Positions 1 through 10,600 of a stretch of 15,989 nucleotides of DNA are shown here, in pieces. The notes below the pieces were generated by a model. That model ran no database searches and had not been told where the DNA came from. It saw nothing but the letters and a program-made list of their open reading frames with translations. The stretch lies in NCBI GenBank assembly GCA_003560215.1, contig PWIY01000255.1, positions 1-15,989 on the forward strand, written 5' to 3'. Position 1 is the first letter of the stretch. Each line of letters starts with the position of its first letter. This DNA is from Bacteroidales bacterium. Its GTDB lineage: Bacteria; Bacteroidota; Bacteroidia; Bacteroidales; UBA7960. The position numbers were made by a program, and so were the translations under genes.

Positions 1-2415
1 GACTGGCTGTTTGATTTGGCGGCAGGTGCAAGTGATACATTTACCACAACCCATGAAATCACCCAGGACGATATGCTCGCCGGCGAAGTCATAAACACCG
101 CTGTTGCCACAGGAGAAGACCCGGGTGGAGAGCTTGTCAGCGCGGAGGATACAGAAACAATCACACTGGAGAGCCTGCCGGAGCTCCTGGTGACCAAAAC
201 AGCCGATCCGCAAACCTATACCCACGAAGGTCAGCAGATCACCTATACCATCACCGTCGAGAACACCGGCAATGTACCCGTTACGGAAATCGAACTGGTG
301 GATGACCTGACCGGAGACGACTGGCTGTTTAACCTGGCAGCACGAGCCAGCCAGGAGTTCACGACAACTTACGAGATCACGCAGGCCGATATGATCTCCG
401 GCGAAGTCATAAACACAGCTGTTGCCACAGGAGAAGACCCGGGTGGAGAGCCCGTCAGCGCAGAGGATACAGAAACAATCACACTGGAGAGCCTGCCGGA
501 ACTCCTGGTGACCAAAACAGCCGATCCGCAAACCTATACCCACGAGGGACAGCTGATTGCTTACACCATCACGGTTGAGAATACCGGCAATGTGCCCGTT
601 ACGGAAATCGAACTGGTGGATGACCTGACCGGGGACGACTGGCTGTTAGATTTGGCGGCAGGTATGAGCGATACATTTACCACAACTTATGACATCACCC
701 AGGACGACATGCTCGCCGGCGAAGTCATAAACACAGCTGTTGCCACAGGCGAAGACCCCGATGGAGAGCCCGTCAGCGATGAGGATACAGAAATAATCAC
801 TCTGGAGAGCCTGCCAGAACTCCTGGTGACCAAAACAGCCGATCCGCAAACCTATAATCAAACCGGGCAACAGATCAACTATACAATTGTTGTGGAGAAC
901 AAAGGTAATGTACCAATCTCCGATATTACCGTCACAGACCCCCTCACAGGCCTGAATGAATCCATTGAGGTCCTTGATCCTGGTGAAAGTGAACAATACA
1001 ACGAAACATATTTTATCACCCAGGAAGACATGGATATGGGGCAATTAACCAATATTGCCACAGCAACAGGGTATGACCCTCAGGGACAAAACGTTACAGA
1101 TTCCGACACAGAAACCATTACCGGTGACAGTGCTCCGGAAGTTCTTGTTACCAAGACGGCAGACAGAAGCTCCTACGATGCAGCAGGTCTCATCGTAACC
1201 TACACCATAGAAGTTAAAAACACTGGTGATGTAACCCTTTATAGCGTGCAGGTAACAGACAATCTCACCAATGACAACTGGACAATCAATGAACTTGCCC
1301 CCGGTGAAAGTGAAACATTCATTGCCACCTATATTACCACACAAAATGATCTTGAAAACGGCAGTATCAGAAATGTTGTATCAGCCAGTGGCCAGAGCCT
1401 TAGCGGTCAAACCATAACGGACGAGGCCAGTGTAACAATCCCCGCACATCCGGATCCGGATATTACAATAACCAAATCTGCTGATCCATTAATTTATTCC
1501 CAGGTGGGTCAAACCATTTCCTACAGGATTGAGGTTACCAACACTGGAAACATGAACCTGTACGACCTGCATATCGTTGATGATCTGGTTGCCTTAAATC
1601 AAAGAGTTAATCAATTGCGGCCCGGGCAATCAAGGGAATTTGAAAGAAACTATACCGTAACCCAGGAAGATCTTGACAGGGGCCACCTGCTGAATGTTGC
1701 CACAGTGAAAGCATATGACAACAATGGTGCAGAATTTTCCGATGAAGCTGAAAAGCTGATACATGCCGGACAATATCCGGAACTCACCGTAACCAAGACT
1801 TCTGATGTCGACAGGTACGATGGACCGGGCCAACCTATCAACTACACAATCGTTGTAAAAAACACGGGCAATGTCGGACTAACCAGATTGGTTCATATCC
1901 AGGATGACATGCTCAACCTAAGAGTTTCTGTCTCCGGCCTGAACGTGGGTCAGTCCAGAGAATTCACCAGGACCTACCTCACCACTCAAGATGATGTAAA
2001 CAATGGTAGCATTACCAACATTGCCAGTGCCTCCACAATCTATAACGGTGAGAACATAAGCGCCAGCGACCAGGTTACGGTTACCGCAAGGCAGCGACCC
2101 AGCCTGGCCATGACATATACAGCGAACCCCACCACCTACAGCCTTACAGGAGATATCGTGGAATTTACCGTGGGGGTAAGCAATACCGGCAATATTGACC
2201 TCCAAAACATTGAAATCAGGGATGAATTGAGTGATATGACCCAGAACATTGCCCGGATCAATGTCGGCGAAGAGGGTCAGGCCACATTCCAATATACCAT
2301 CACACAAGATGACCTGATCAACGGATACATCGAAAATACGGCAAAAGTAACCGCAGTCGCCATTAACGGAAGGAAGCTGGAGGCAACAGATCAAATTCGG
2401 GTGTATGCAGATTTC
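1..2415 (+). repeat. Array of DUF7507-like coding repeats (318-321 bp units)
   Basis: Unit boundaries, taken at the proline before the ELLVTKTAD-like motif, fall at 178, 496, 814, 1135, 1456, 1777 and 2098. The last unit ends at 2415, and a partial unit occupies 1-177. Units at 178-495 and 496-813 are nearly the same at DNA level, and the partial first unit resembles the 496-813 unit most closely. Units from 814 onward are more diverged. The array continues past the left edge, so its copy number is unknown. Confidence 0.9.
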
Positions 2416-5400
2416 AACGAATTAATTGCCAACGATTCTGATGTAACAGATCAGCCCGTAGACGGATTTGCTGGCGGGGTGGCTCTGGCCAGTGTACTCC
2501 ACAATGACCTGCTCAACGGCAACCCTGTAGACCCGGATCAGGTTACCATCACCCTGGTGGAAGCATCCTCCGACGCAATTGAGCTGGACACCAATACCGG
2601 TGAGGTCAGGGTACAACCAGGCACACCGGCAGGTACCTATACACTGGATTACAGAATTTGTGAAACCCTGAACGAAGTAAATTGCGATGAAGCCTCTGTG
2701 ATCCTGGCAGTGAAAGAATCTGCTGATCTGGAGGTCGTCAAAACCGCTGACCGTGAAACAGCTGTTGCAGGTGAAGAATTGACCTATACAGTTTCTGTCA
2801 CCAACCTTGGCCCGAATACAGCACATCAGATCGTGGTTACTGATCAACTGCCCGATGGCCTTGAACTGATAGAGGCTGATCCTTCCAGAGGAGCATGGGA
2901 GGCACCTGAATGGCGTTTCACAGAACTGGCTGAGGGAGAAGAAGCAATACTGACGCTGCGTACCCGGGTTAACGAAAACATTTCACATGGTTATTTGATG
3001 CACAATACCGCTGTGGCAACAGCTCAGACCAATGATCCCGACCTGAGCAACAATGAGGACTCAGTAACCACCCCGATTCACAGGAAGGCTGATCTCCATG
3101 TGATGAAAGAAGCAGATGATACTCATGTTTTAGCAGGAGAATCGACCTGGTATACAATTACCGTCACCAACCAGGGGCCGAGTACTGCAGAAGATATTGT
3201 TGTTACAGATCAATTACCCGACAAGCTTACATTGATTGAAACCGAAACCGCAACGGGGACTTGGAACGAATCTCATTGGTCCATAGAAGAAATGACCCCG
3301 GGACAGGTTGAACAAATGCGTATCCATGTCAGATTCAGTCCGGACATTCCGCATGAAACAATCAAAGTAAACACAGTCAGCGTAACCAGTTCCACCGAAG
3401 ATCCTGATACTTCAAATAATACCGACCAAGCTTCGGTAAGGGTAATGGCTGAAGCCGACCTGGCTATTACAAAAACAGCAGACCGGGAACCTGCCTATGC
3501 AGGAGGAGAGCTGATCTATACCCTCACTGTAGAAAACCTCGGACCGAGTGATGCACAGCAAGTGGTGATCACTGATGAATTACCTGACCAGCTAGAACTT
3601 ATTGAGGCCAACCCATCCAAAGGAAGCTGGGATGATCCCGAATGGAAAGTCGACGTGGTCGAAGCAGGTGAGAGCGTGAGCATGCAATTGGTCACAAGGT
3701 TGCGTTCTGACATTGCCGAAGGAAGTATCATCACCAATACCGCAGTGGTTGACAGTGACACATACGATCCCGACACTGATAACAATGAAGCGACTACCCA
3801 CACAACCATCACTACGCTTGCCGATCTGGAAATAATTAAAGAAGCGGAAGGAGATTATTTTGTCGCCGGAGATGAAGCCATATTTACCATCACGGTCAGC
3901 AATCTCGGGCCGAGTGATGCGCACAAAGTAGTGGTAACTGAAGAATTGCCCGATGAACTGGAATTTATTGAAGCCATCACATCTACAGGACAATGGGAAG
4001 CTCCGGAGTGGACCATCGGTACTTTGGAAGCCGGTGAATCTGTGAGCATACAATTGGTTACAAGCTTAAATCCCGACATCCCGGAAGGAAGCACCATCAC
4101 CAATATCGCGGTGGTTGAAAGCGAAACTGAAGATCCCGACCTGGATAACAATAAGGCAATTTTGAACACCCCTGTCCATACACGCGCGGATCTGGTCATT
4201 GAAAAACTGGCCGATCAAGAGGAGGTCGTTGCCGGAGAAGAAGGATCTTATACCATTCAGGTAACCAATCACGGACCAAGCAATGCCAGCGACCTGGTAG
4301 TCACGGAACACTTCCCCGAAGGATTGGAAATCATCAGTGCCTCTGCTACATCCGGAGAGTGGGACGAAAATCAATGGACCATCGACCGACTGGATGTCAA
4401 TCAGACAGAAACACTGAATATCCTTGTCGCATTCAGTCCGGACATTCCGCATGAAACAATCAAAGTAAACACGGTCAGCGTAACCAGTTCCACTGAAGAT
4501 CCGGATACTTCAAATAATACCGACCAAGCTTCGGTAAGGGTAATGGCTGAAGCCGACCTGGCCATTACAAAAACAGCAGACCGGGAACCTGCCTATGCAG
4601 GCGATGAATTGATCTATACCCTCACTGTAGAAAACCTCGGGCCGAGTGATGCACAGCAAGTGGTGATCACTGATGAATTACCTGACCAGTTGGAACTTAT
4701 TGAGGCCAACCCATCCAAAGGAAGCTGGGATGATCCGGAATGGAGCATCGATTTGGTCAAAGCCGGAGAAACTGTCAGCATCCAACTGGTTACAAGGCTG
4801 CCTTCAGATATGGCAGAAGGAAGCTACATCATAAACACCGCGGTGGTTGACAGCGACACATATGATCCTGATAGAGAAAATAATGAGGCCAGTGTAACTA
4901 ACACCGTACAGACACTTTCTGATTTAGCCATCCGCAAGGAGGCGGAACCGGAAATATTCGTGGCTGGTGAAGACATAACCTACACGATTACGGTTACAAA
5001 CCACGGCCCAAGTAAGGCTTACCAGGTGGAGGTTACCGACCAATTGCCTGAGGGGCTAACACTGACAGCAGCCGATCCATCTACCGGCACCTGGGACAAT
5101 CCGTTGTGGATGATTGATTCGATGGATGCCGGAGAAGAGTTCACACTGACACTGGAGGCCACATTGGACAATAACATTCCCGATGGAACAATGATACTGA
5201 ATACGGCCAGTGTAAAAAGCCGTACGGAAGATCCTGACCTTTCTAACAATGAGTATACCACTTCCAATGAGGTACAGGCTATTGCAGACCTGGCGATCAA
5301 TGTGACCCACAGGTATCCCACGGTCATCGCCGGAAACTATATGCATTACACTGTAGAAATATACAATATGGGCCCGAGCCGTGCAATTGATGGGGACATT

Positions 5401-6669
5401 AACATTGATTTTGACCGTTTTGTTGAGTATACCGAAATATTGGAAGACGGCACTGATGACTCATGGAATGAGTGGACCAATCCGCTTACGATTGCTGAAA
5501 TTGCCGTAGGTGATACATTGACATTTACCATGAGATCACTTATCAATAGCCGGGGTGAAGAAACACTTACCCAAACCAGCAGCATCTTTGCTGAAACGAC
5601 CGATCCGGATGAAAGCAACAACGTGGATGTGGCAGTGATTGAGATCGTGGCCCTGGCCGATCTGATCATGAGCAAATCGGCCAGTGAACAGCCGGTGGCC
5701 GGCCGTGAATATTACTACGAGATCAGCGTTTATAACAAGGGACCGAGTGATGCATGGGATCTGAAGATCAGCAACACATTCCCGGAAATAGTGGAAATTA
5801 CCGATATAAATAAAGATGCGGTAAAATCCGGCAACGACCTGGAATGGACAGTGGAGGAACTGTCGGCCGATAAAACCACAAATATGTACGTAAGGGCGTA
5901 TGTACCAAGTCATGTTAAAAGAGGTACCCCGCTTGAAAGCCGCTCCCATGTGCTCAGTGTAACCCCGGATCCGATCCTGGAAAACAACCTGGCTCTACTT
6001 GCCCTGATCGTTGATACCGAGGCTGACCTGGAGGTTAAGAAGTATGCGAGCGAAGATGTGGTGGAAGGCGGCAATATGGTAGACTTCACCATCCGCGTAA
6101 CCAACATCGGGCCAAGTTACTCCAGGGAGGTCAGCATTGTGGACGAACTGCCTGAGGGTATGTCTTTCGTAAGTGCTGACAATGGCGGCCATTATATCGA
6201 TTACGACCACAGCATTATCTGGTCCGTGGATGAATTGCCGGACGGCGAAAGTATTGACCTGACATCCACTGTAAGGGTAGGCCGGGAAGTACCGGGTGGC
6301 ACCATCCTCACCAACCTTGCATTGGCCACTAGTATGACCAAAGATCCGAACTCGCTCAACATCAGAGACCTTGCAAGAGTAAGGGTGGAGCAATACGAAG
6401 GCTTGTTCATCCCAGAAGCATTCTCACCCAACGACGACGGATTCAATGACAGATTTGTGATCGGAGGGCTCGAAGACCTTTACCCCAATGCAGCCATTCG
6501 CATTTATACCCGCTGGGGCACCCTGGTATTTGAGCAGAATCCTTATGAAAATGACTGGGATGGTACAGATATGAACAATCAGGACTTGCCTGAAGGCACA
6601 TATTATTATATATTACACCTCGAAGATGGCAAAGAGCCATTGCGGAGGTTCATTTATTTAACAAGATAG
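1..6669 (+). CDS. Giant repeat-rich surface protein, T9SS type B cargo (5' end outside window)
   Basis: The reading frame is open from base 1, so the N-terminus is missing; 2222 residues are visible. Numbering from the first visible codon, residues 1-805 hold one partial and seven full DUF7507-like repeats of 106-107 residues (KTAD near the start, ENTGNV, ITQxD). Residues 806-907 form an Ig-like linker with the only two cysteines I noticed. Residues 908-2134 hold ten DUF11 repeats marked by NxGPS and a DPDxxNN motif. Residues 2135-2222 match the CHU_C / type B sorting domain (FIPEAFSPNDDGFND, RWG, PEGTYYY). In such proteins this domain directs export by the type IX secretion system and attachment at the cell surface. 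An adhesin or structural filament role is inferred from the repeats. The PorP/SprF-like gene follows after 21 bp, presumably in one operon. TTG at base 16 is not the start, because the repeat continues upstream of it. Confidence 0.95.
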   Translation, partial: DWLFDLAAGASDTFTTTHEITQDDMLAGEVINTAVATGEDPGGELVSAEDTETITLESLPELLVTKTADPQTYTHEGQQITYTITVENTGNVPVTEIELVDDLTGDDWLFNLAARASQEFTTTYEITQADMISGEVINTAVATGEDPGGEPVSAEDTETITLESLPELLVTKTADPQTYTHEGQLIAYTITVENTGNVPVTEIELVDDLTGDDWLLDLAAGMSDTFTTTYDITQDDMLAGEVINTAVATGEDPDGEPVSDEDTEIITLESLPELLVTKTADPQTYNQTGQQINYTIVVENKGNVPISDITVTDPLTGLNESIEVLDPGESEQYNETYFITQEDMDMGQLTNIATATGYDPQGQNVTDSDTETITGDSAPEVLVTKTADRSSYDAAGLIVTYTIEVKNTGDVTLYSVQVTDNLTNDNWTINELAPGESETFIATYITTQNDLENGSIRNVVSASGQSLSGQTITDEASVTIPAHPDPDITITKSADPLIYSQVGQTISYRIEVTNTGNMNLYDLHIVDDLVALNQRVNQLRPGQSREFERNYTVTQEDLDRGHLLNVATVKAYDNNGAEFSDEAEKLIHAGQYPELTVTKTSDVDRYDGPGQPINYTIVVKNTGNVGLTRLVHIQDDMLNLRVSVSGLNVGQSREFTRTYLTTQDDVNNGSITNIASASTIYNGENISASDQVTVTARQRPSLAMTYTANPTTYSLTGDIVEFTVGVSNTGNIDLQNIEIRDELSDMTQNIARINVGEEGQATFQYTITQDDLINGYIENTAKVTAVAINGRKLEATDQIRVYADFNELIANDSDVTDQPVDGFAGGVALASVLHNDLLNGNPVDPDQVTITLVEASSDAIELDTNTGEVRVQPGTPAGTYTLDYRICETLNEVNCDEASVILAVKESADLEVVKTADRETAVAGEELTYTVSVTNLGPNTAHQIVVTDQLPDGLELIEADPSRGAWEAPEWRFTELAEGEEAILTLRTRVNENISHGYLMHNTAVATAQTNDPDLSNNEDSVTTPIHRKADLHVMKEADDTHVLAGESTWYTITVTNQGPSTAEDIVVTDQLPDKLTLIETETATGTWNESHWSIEEMTPGQVEQMRIHVRFSPDIPHETIKVNTVSVTSSTEDPDTSNNTDQASVRVMAEADLAITKTADREPAYAGGELIYTLTVENLGPSDAQQVVITDELPDQLELIEANPSKGSWDDPEWKVDVVEAGESVSMQLVTRLRSDIAEGSIITNTAVVDSDTYDPDTDNNEATTHTTITTLADLEIIKEAEGDYFVAGDEAIFTITVSNLGPSDAHKVVVTEELPDELEFIEAITSTGQWEAPEWTIGTLEAGESVSIQLVTSLNPDIPEGSTITNIAVVESETEDPDLDNNKAILNTPVHTRADLVIEKLADQEEVVAGEEGSYTIQVTNHGPSNASDLVVTEHFPEGLEIISASATSGEWDENQWTIDRLDVNQTETLNILVAFSPDIPHETIKVNTVSVTSSTEDPDTSNNTDQASVRVMAEADLAITKTADREPAYAGDELIYTLTVENLGPSDAQQVVITDELPDQLELIEANPSKGSWDDPEWSIDLVKAGETVSIQLVTRLPSDMAEGSYIINTAVVDSDTYDPDRENNEASVTNTVQTLSDLAIRKEAEPEIFVAGEDITYTITVTNHGPSKAYQVEVTDQLPEGLTLTAADPSTGTWDNPLWMIDSMDAGEEFTLTLEATLDNNIPDGTMILNTASVKSRTEDPDLSNNEYTTSNEVQAIADLAINVTHRYPTVIAGNYMHYTVEIYNMGPSRAIDGDINIDFDRFVEYTEILEDGTDDSWNEWTNPLTIAEIAVGDTLTFTMRSLINSRGEETLTQTSSIFAETTDPDESNNVDVAVIEIVALADLIMSKSASEQPVAGREYYYEISVYNKGPSDAWDLKISNTFPEIVEITDINKDAVKSGNDLEWTVEELSADKTTNMYVRAYVPSHVKRGTPLESRSHVLSVTPDPILENNLALLALIVDTEADLEVKKYASEDVVEGGNMVDFTIRVTNIGPSYSREVSIVDELPEGMSFVSADNGGHYIDYDHSIIWSVDELPDGESIDLTSTVRVGREVPGGTILTNLALATSMTKDPNSLNIRDLARVRVEQYEGLFIPEAFSPNDDGFNDRFVIGGLEDLYPNAAIRIYTRWGTLVFEQNPYENDWDGTDMNNQDLPEGTYYYILHLEDGKEPLRRFIYLTR
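3333..3645 (+). repeat. Near-identical segment, copy 1 (pairs with 4431-4743)
   Basis: This 313-bp segment spans the end of the second DUF11 unit and the first half of the third. It matches 4431-4743 with about 13 mismatches by hand count, roughly 96% identity. The offset is 1098 bp, exactly three DUF11 units. Flanking sequence of the same units is clearly more diverged. Confidence 0.9.
4431..4743 (+). repeat. Near-identical segment, copy 2 (pairs with 3333-3645)
   Basis: This is the second copy of the 313-bp segment, spanning the end of the fifth DUF11 unit and the first half of the sixth. Five of the roughly 13 mismatches cluster in a 12-base stretch near 4600 (GGE versus GDE in the protein), so most of the segment is even closer to identity. 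Gene conversion or a recent in-frame duplication of three units would explain it. Confidence 0.9.
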
Positions 6670-6690
6670 GAAACGCAATTTTTTTCACCC

Positions 6691-7635
6691 ATGAAACGCT
6701 TACTTATTCTTCTTGCGTTGTTTTGCTCATGGAGTTGTTTCCAGGAATTGTCTGCACAACGAGAAGTGATGTACACCAATTACCGGCTCAACATCCAGGA
6801 GTTTAACCCCGCTTATGCCGGCAGCAGGGCATCTTTGGCAGTTTTGTCCATGAACCGGTCACACTTTACCATGGTGTTTGACCGGTCACCAATTACCCAA
6901 AGCCTGAATCTACACACCCCATCCAGCGATAATGAATTTGTCGGACTGGGCTTGTCCATTCGCAATGAAAGAATCGGACCAATGACCAACACCTCCATTT
7001 TTGGCGATTTTTCCTATACCATAAGACTGGATCCCGAAAACCATTTATCCTTTGGTTTGAAAGCAGGCGTTGGTATGCTTGATATCCCCCTTGCAGAACT
7101 GGAGATCGATGATCCACGTGATCCTGCTTTTGCAGAAAATTATCAAAGTTACTGGCTACCCAATTTTGGCTTTGGGATTTATTACCGCCATCATGATTAT
7201 TATGTTGGTTTTTCCATCCCAAAGTTACTTGAGGTCAATTATTTCGAGAGTTATTACAAAGGGGGAGCCAGAACCATTTTGTTGGAAAGGAATTATTTTT
7301 TCTCTGCAGGGATGGTTTTTCAGGTTCAGCCCGGGCTCGATATTGTTCCCACCACTTATATCCGTTACCAGCATGGAGAACCACTGGAAGCAGACCTGAC
7401 AGTCAACTTTATTCTTTTTGAGCAGTACTCAATCGGTGCCATGTTGCGCCTGCAGGATGCCGCAGGATTTTTAGTAGGAATTGATATTACTGACCAATGG
7501 TCGGTTGGTTATTCCTTCGATTGGGCCGTGCTGAACCGTGTTCCAAGTTTTAACTTCGGAAGCCACGAATTGGTAATCCGTTATGACCTGCGGTTTTTTG
7601 ACACACACATTCCGCGAAGGAGAAATTACTTCTAA
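6691..7635 (+). CDS. PorP/SprF-family type IX secretion outer-membrane protein
   Basis: The 314-residue product has a signal peptide (basic MKR, hydrophobic stretch, likely cleavage near residue 22) and then the family hallmark FNPAYAGS at about residues 38-45. The rest is aromatic-rich alternating beta-strand sequence ending in a final strand around HELVIRYDL, typical of the PorP/SprF outer-membrane beta-barrel family (TIGR03519). Members work with T9SS; SprF is needed for SprB export in Flavobacterium, and family members are often encoded directly after type B cargo genes. Here the gene starts 21 bp after the giant type B protein, so it is most likely that protein's dedicated surface partner. 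No Shine-Dalgarno sequence is visible, which is normal for the phylum. The next gene converges from the right, leaving only 9 bp between the two stop codons. Confidence 0.93.
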   Translation: MKRLLILLALFCSWSCFQELSAQREVMYTNYRLNIQEFNPAYAGSRASLAVLSMNRSHFTMVFDRSPITQSLNLHTPSSDNEFVGLGLSIRNERIGPMTNTSIFGDFSYTIRLDPENHLSFGLKAGVGMLDIPLAELEIDDPRDPAFAENYQSYWLPNFGFGIYYRHHDYYVGFSIPKLLEVNYFESYYKGGARTILLERNYFFSAGMVFQVQPGLDIVPTTYIRYQHGEPLEADLTVNFILFEQYSIGAMLRLQDAAGFLVGIDITDQWSVGYSFDWAVLNRVPSFNFGSHELVIRYDLRFFDTHIPRRRNYF

Positions 7636-7644
7636 GCATTCCCC

Positions 7645-10600
7645 CTAGCGGATCATCAACCTTTGAACCGGATAAACCCGATCACCCTGAAGGGTCAGCA
7701 TGTAGATGCCTGGGGTTAGATTATATACATCAATCCTGGCCCGTACATTACCAGACTGGTTGATTTGTTCCTTCCTGACAACCCTTCCTTCCATATTATA
7801 CAAAACAAGCGTGACATGTGAGTTATCTTCAATGTTAAACTCAAGCCATACATGCTCGCTGGCAGGGTTGGGATACATTTTCATTTCAAAAGGCTCGGGT
7901 TCCAGCCCGACAGATTTAACCACATCACCACCGTTCAGGCTTACGGATCCCTCTTGCGGGGCAAACCCTTCCCTCCTGATGATATAATTATAGTTGCCCG
8001 GCAACAAACCGTCAAATTCATATTGTCCTTTACGGAAGGTTTCTCCGTCAAGTGTAACAACGGCATCGGGGATATCATTCCCGTCCGTGCACTGAACACA
8101 AAAACTAAGCTGCCAGGTAAGCTTTGCAAAATTCGCCTCAAGAGATCGATCCTGATCGGCGACAAAACGGTAGGTGGCATCTGTGGAAACCTCCTGCCCT
8201 TCTTCCGTCCAGTTCACAAAATAGTAGCCCTCATGCGCGGAGGCCTCAAGGGTAACAGATTCGCCGTGGGCCCATTCGCCCTGGCCGCTGACATCTCCAC
8301 CACGGTCAGATGAAACCATGGCGTCAATCCGGTAAGTCCGCAGCTCAAAGACAGCAGTCAGCTCCACATCTTCGCCGGGCATGGTAAATGCAAAAGAGGA
8401 CTCGGTGCTCTCAACCTTCTCGCCCTGGCTTAACCAATGAACAAAATCATAGCCCGTCGATGCATCGGCCTCAGTCAAAACCTCGTCGCCGGCACGGAAA
8501 TGGCTCCTGTCGGGATTCACACTGGCCCTCCCGGCATCAGATGGCTGTACATTCAAAATCAGTTTATATTCAGCAGGAACAAAGGAAACACCTACATGCA
8601 CATCAGCATCAACAGACTCAATCACCAGGGTATCTTCCGTCTGACCATCAAGGGTTTCTCCGTTTACAGTCCAGGAATCAATGCGATAATGTGCATCAGG
8701 CAAGGCCTTAAAGAATATGGCTTCACCATGGTCAATCTCATCGCCGGAAGCAATCAAACCCCCATCGGTGCGGGCCTCAAGACGACCACCTTCGCCATCA
8801 ACATCAAAATCAACAGCATAACTCATGACCCCGAAATTCGCCTCAAGAGATCGATCCTGATCGGCGACAAAACGGTAGGTGGCATCTGTAGAAACCTCCT
8901 GCCCTTCTTCCGTCCAGTTCACAAAATAGTAGCCCTCATGCGCAGAGGCCTCAAGGGTAACAGATTCGCCGTGGGCATAAGTACCACTGCCTGAAAGAAC
9001 ACCGCCAACTGCGGGATTCGAAGTAGTTCTCACCCGATAATCTGCAATTTCAAAAACTGCCGTAAGGGTTTCATTATGAGGAGCCACTGTATGTATATAA
9101 GAACAATCCGTGCTTCGGATCTTGCCATCAGATCCCCTCCAGTGTAAAAAAACATATCCGCTGGCAGCTGTGGCTTTTACTTCCACCTCAGCACCTGCCT
9201 GATATCGGGTGCGATTGGGAACACGCTTTACTGAGCCACCCTCACCCGGGTCAGCAACAGTTCTCAGTCTGTAATCAGGGGGTACAAATCCAATTGTTAC
9301 ATTGATATTTTTGTCAAGATCTTTAACCACAAGGGAGACATTGGTGTTCCCGGATACGATCTTGCCATTGATCCGCCATTCCTTCACGGAATATCCGTCA
9401 GCCGGGTCGGCGGTAAAGCCTACATCCCTGCCCTCCTGTACCTTTTCGCCTGATACGATGGACTTATCGCCAAGCTGCGCAAGGATTACACCATTGCCAT
9501 CAGCAACCTCAAAAGTTACCGTGTAATATTTTTCGGTAAGGAAGATGTCTTTGGTCACATCCCCTTCCTTCACCTCAATTTTGCCTGTTTTCGAATGGTA
9601 ACCGGTTTTCACAACCTTGTAATCGTAGGTTCCGGGCAGCACCCCTTCAAAATGGTAACTGCCCCTGGAATTGGTGTTGCCATCAAAGGTTATCGAGGCA
9701 CCGGTTAAGCCTTCACCTTCCTGGTCATACAGATTGAATGTTACCGCGACTGATTCAGGCTTTGGGGCCTCAACCTCCTGAAAATGAGCCACAAGATTGC
9801 GGTTCTTTTTCACCGTAAAGGTATACTCAAGACTTTCGGAAACCACATTGCTTCCCTCCTTCCAGTGCAAAAATTCATAGCCGCTCACCGGCTTGGCCTC
9901 AACACTGGCTTGCTGCCCATCCTCATAGGTGCCGGCTCCCCGGGTGGTTCCTTTATCTGCGGGAACCACTGAGGTCGAAACCTGGAACTTTTCAGGTTCA
10001 GATTCAACAAATCGGGCCGAAACATTTCTGTCTCCATCCATCAGTATATTTACAGAGGATTTGGATCCACTGACCGCACCCGACCAACCTTCAAAAACCC
10101 AGTCGCCTTCAGGTACCGCATCCAGCGAAAACGTGCTGCCTGCATCAGCCGGAACCGGACCCGAATAGGCTTTGCCATCGACCATGACCTTGCCCTTCCC
10201 TTCTACATCAACTTCAAGATATACCATAGAGATATCCCTGGCAGACAAGGAGCCATGATTATGTTTCAAAGGAATATTGTCAAAATCGGGTGCCGGCCCG
10301 TTTATGAAAGTATGACTTGGGATAAAGATCAGGTCGGTGTGGCTGCCATATTTCTCACAGGCAGTTGCATCGGTACAAAAACTAAAACGAAGATCAAGTA
10401 ATTTACCACCATCAGAAATACTTGCCGATCGGCTTATGTTATACCAACTTAACATAAAAAGGCTATCGGTGATATTGGTCATGGCATTGGAAATGTCCGG
10501 ATGCAGGTTATCTACAGAGAGGCACCGGGCAACAGAATTGTTGAAATACAGAAAAATCTGGATTACATTGACCTCATCAAAGCCTTCAACGGTGATTGGT

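Larger units (their letters stand above)
2722..6402 (+). repeat. Array of ten DUF11 coding repeats with 366-bp period
   Basis: Unit starts, taken at the A/S-D-L motif, fall at 2722, 3088, 3454, 3820, 4186, 4552, 4918, 5284, 5656 and 6022. Eight of the nine start-to-start spacings are exactly 366 bp (122 codons); the unit at 5284 is 372 bp. The last unit runs into the CHU_C domain, which begins near 6403. The constant length despite protein divergence shows strong constraint on unit size or recent amplification of larger blocks. Confidence 0.9.

Noticed and set aside
8437..8994. A 185-codon plus-strand open frame opposite the InlB-repeat protein.
   Set aside because: It is a mirror of the repeats on the other strand, including the duplicated segment, and has no independent protein features.
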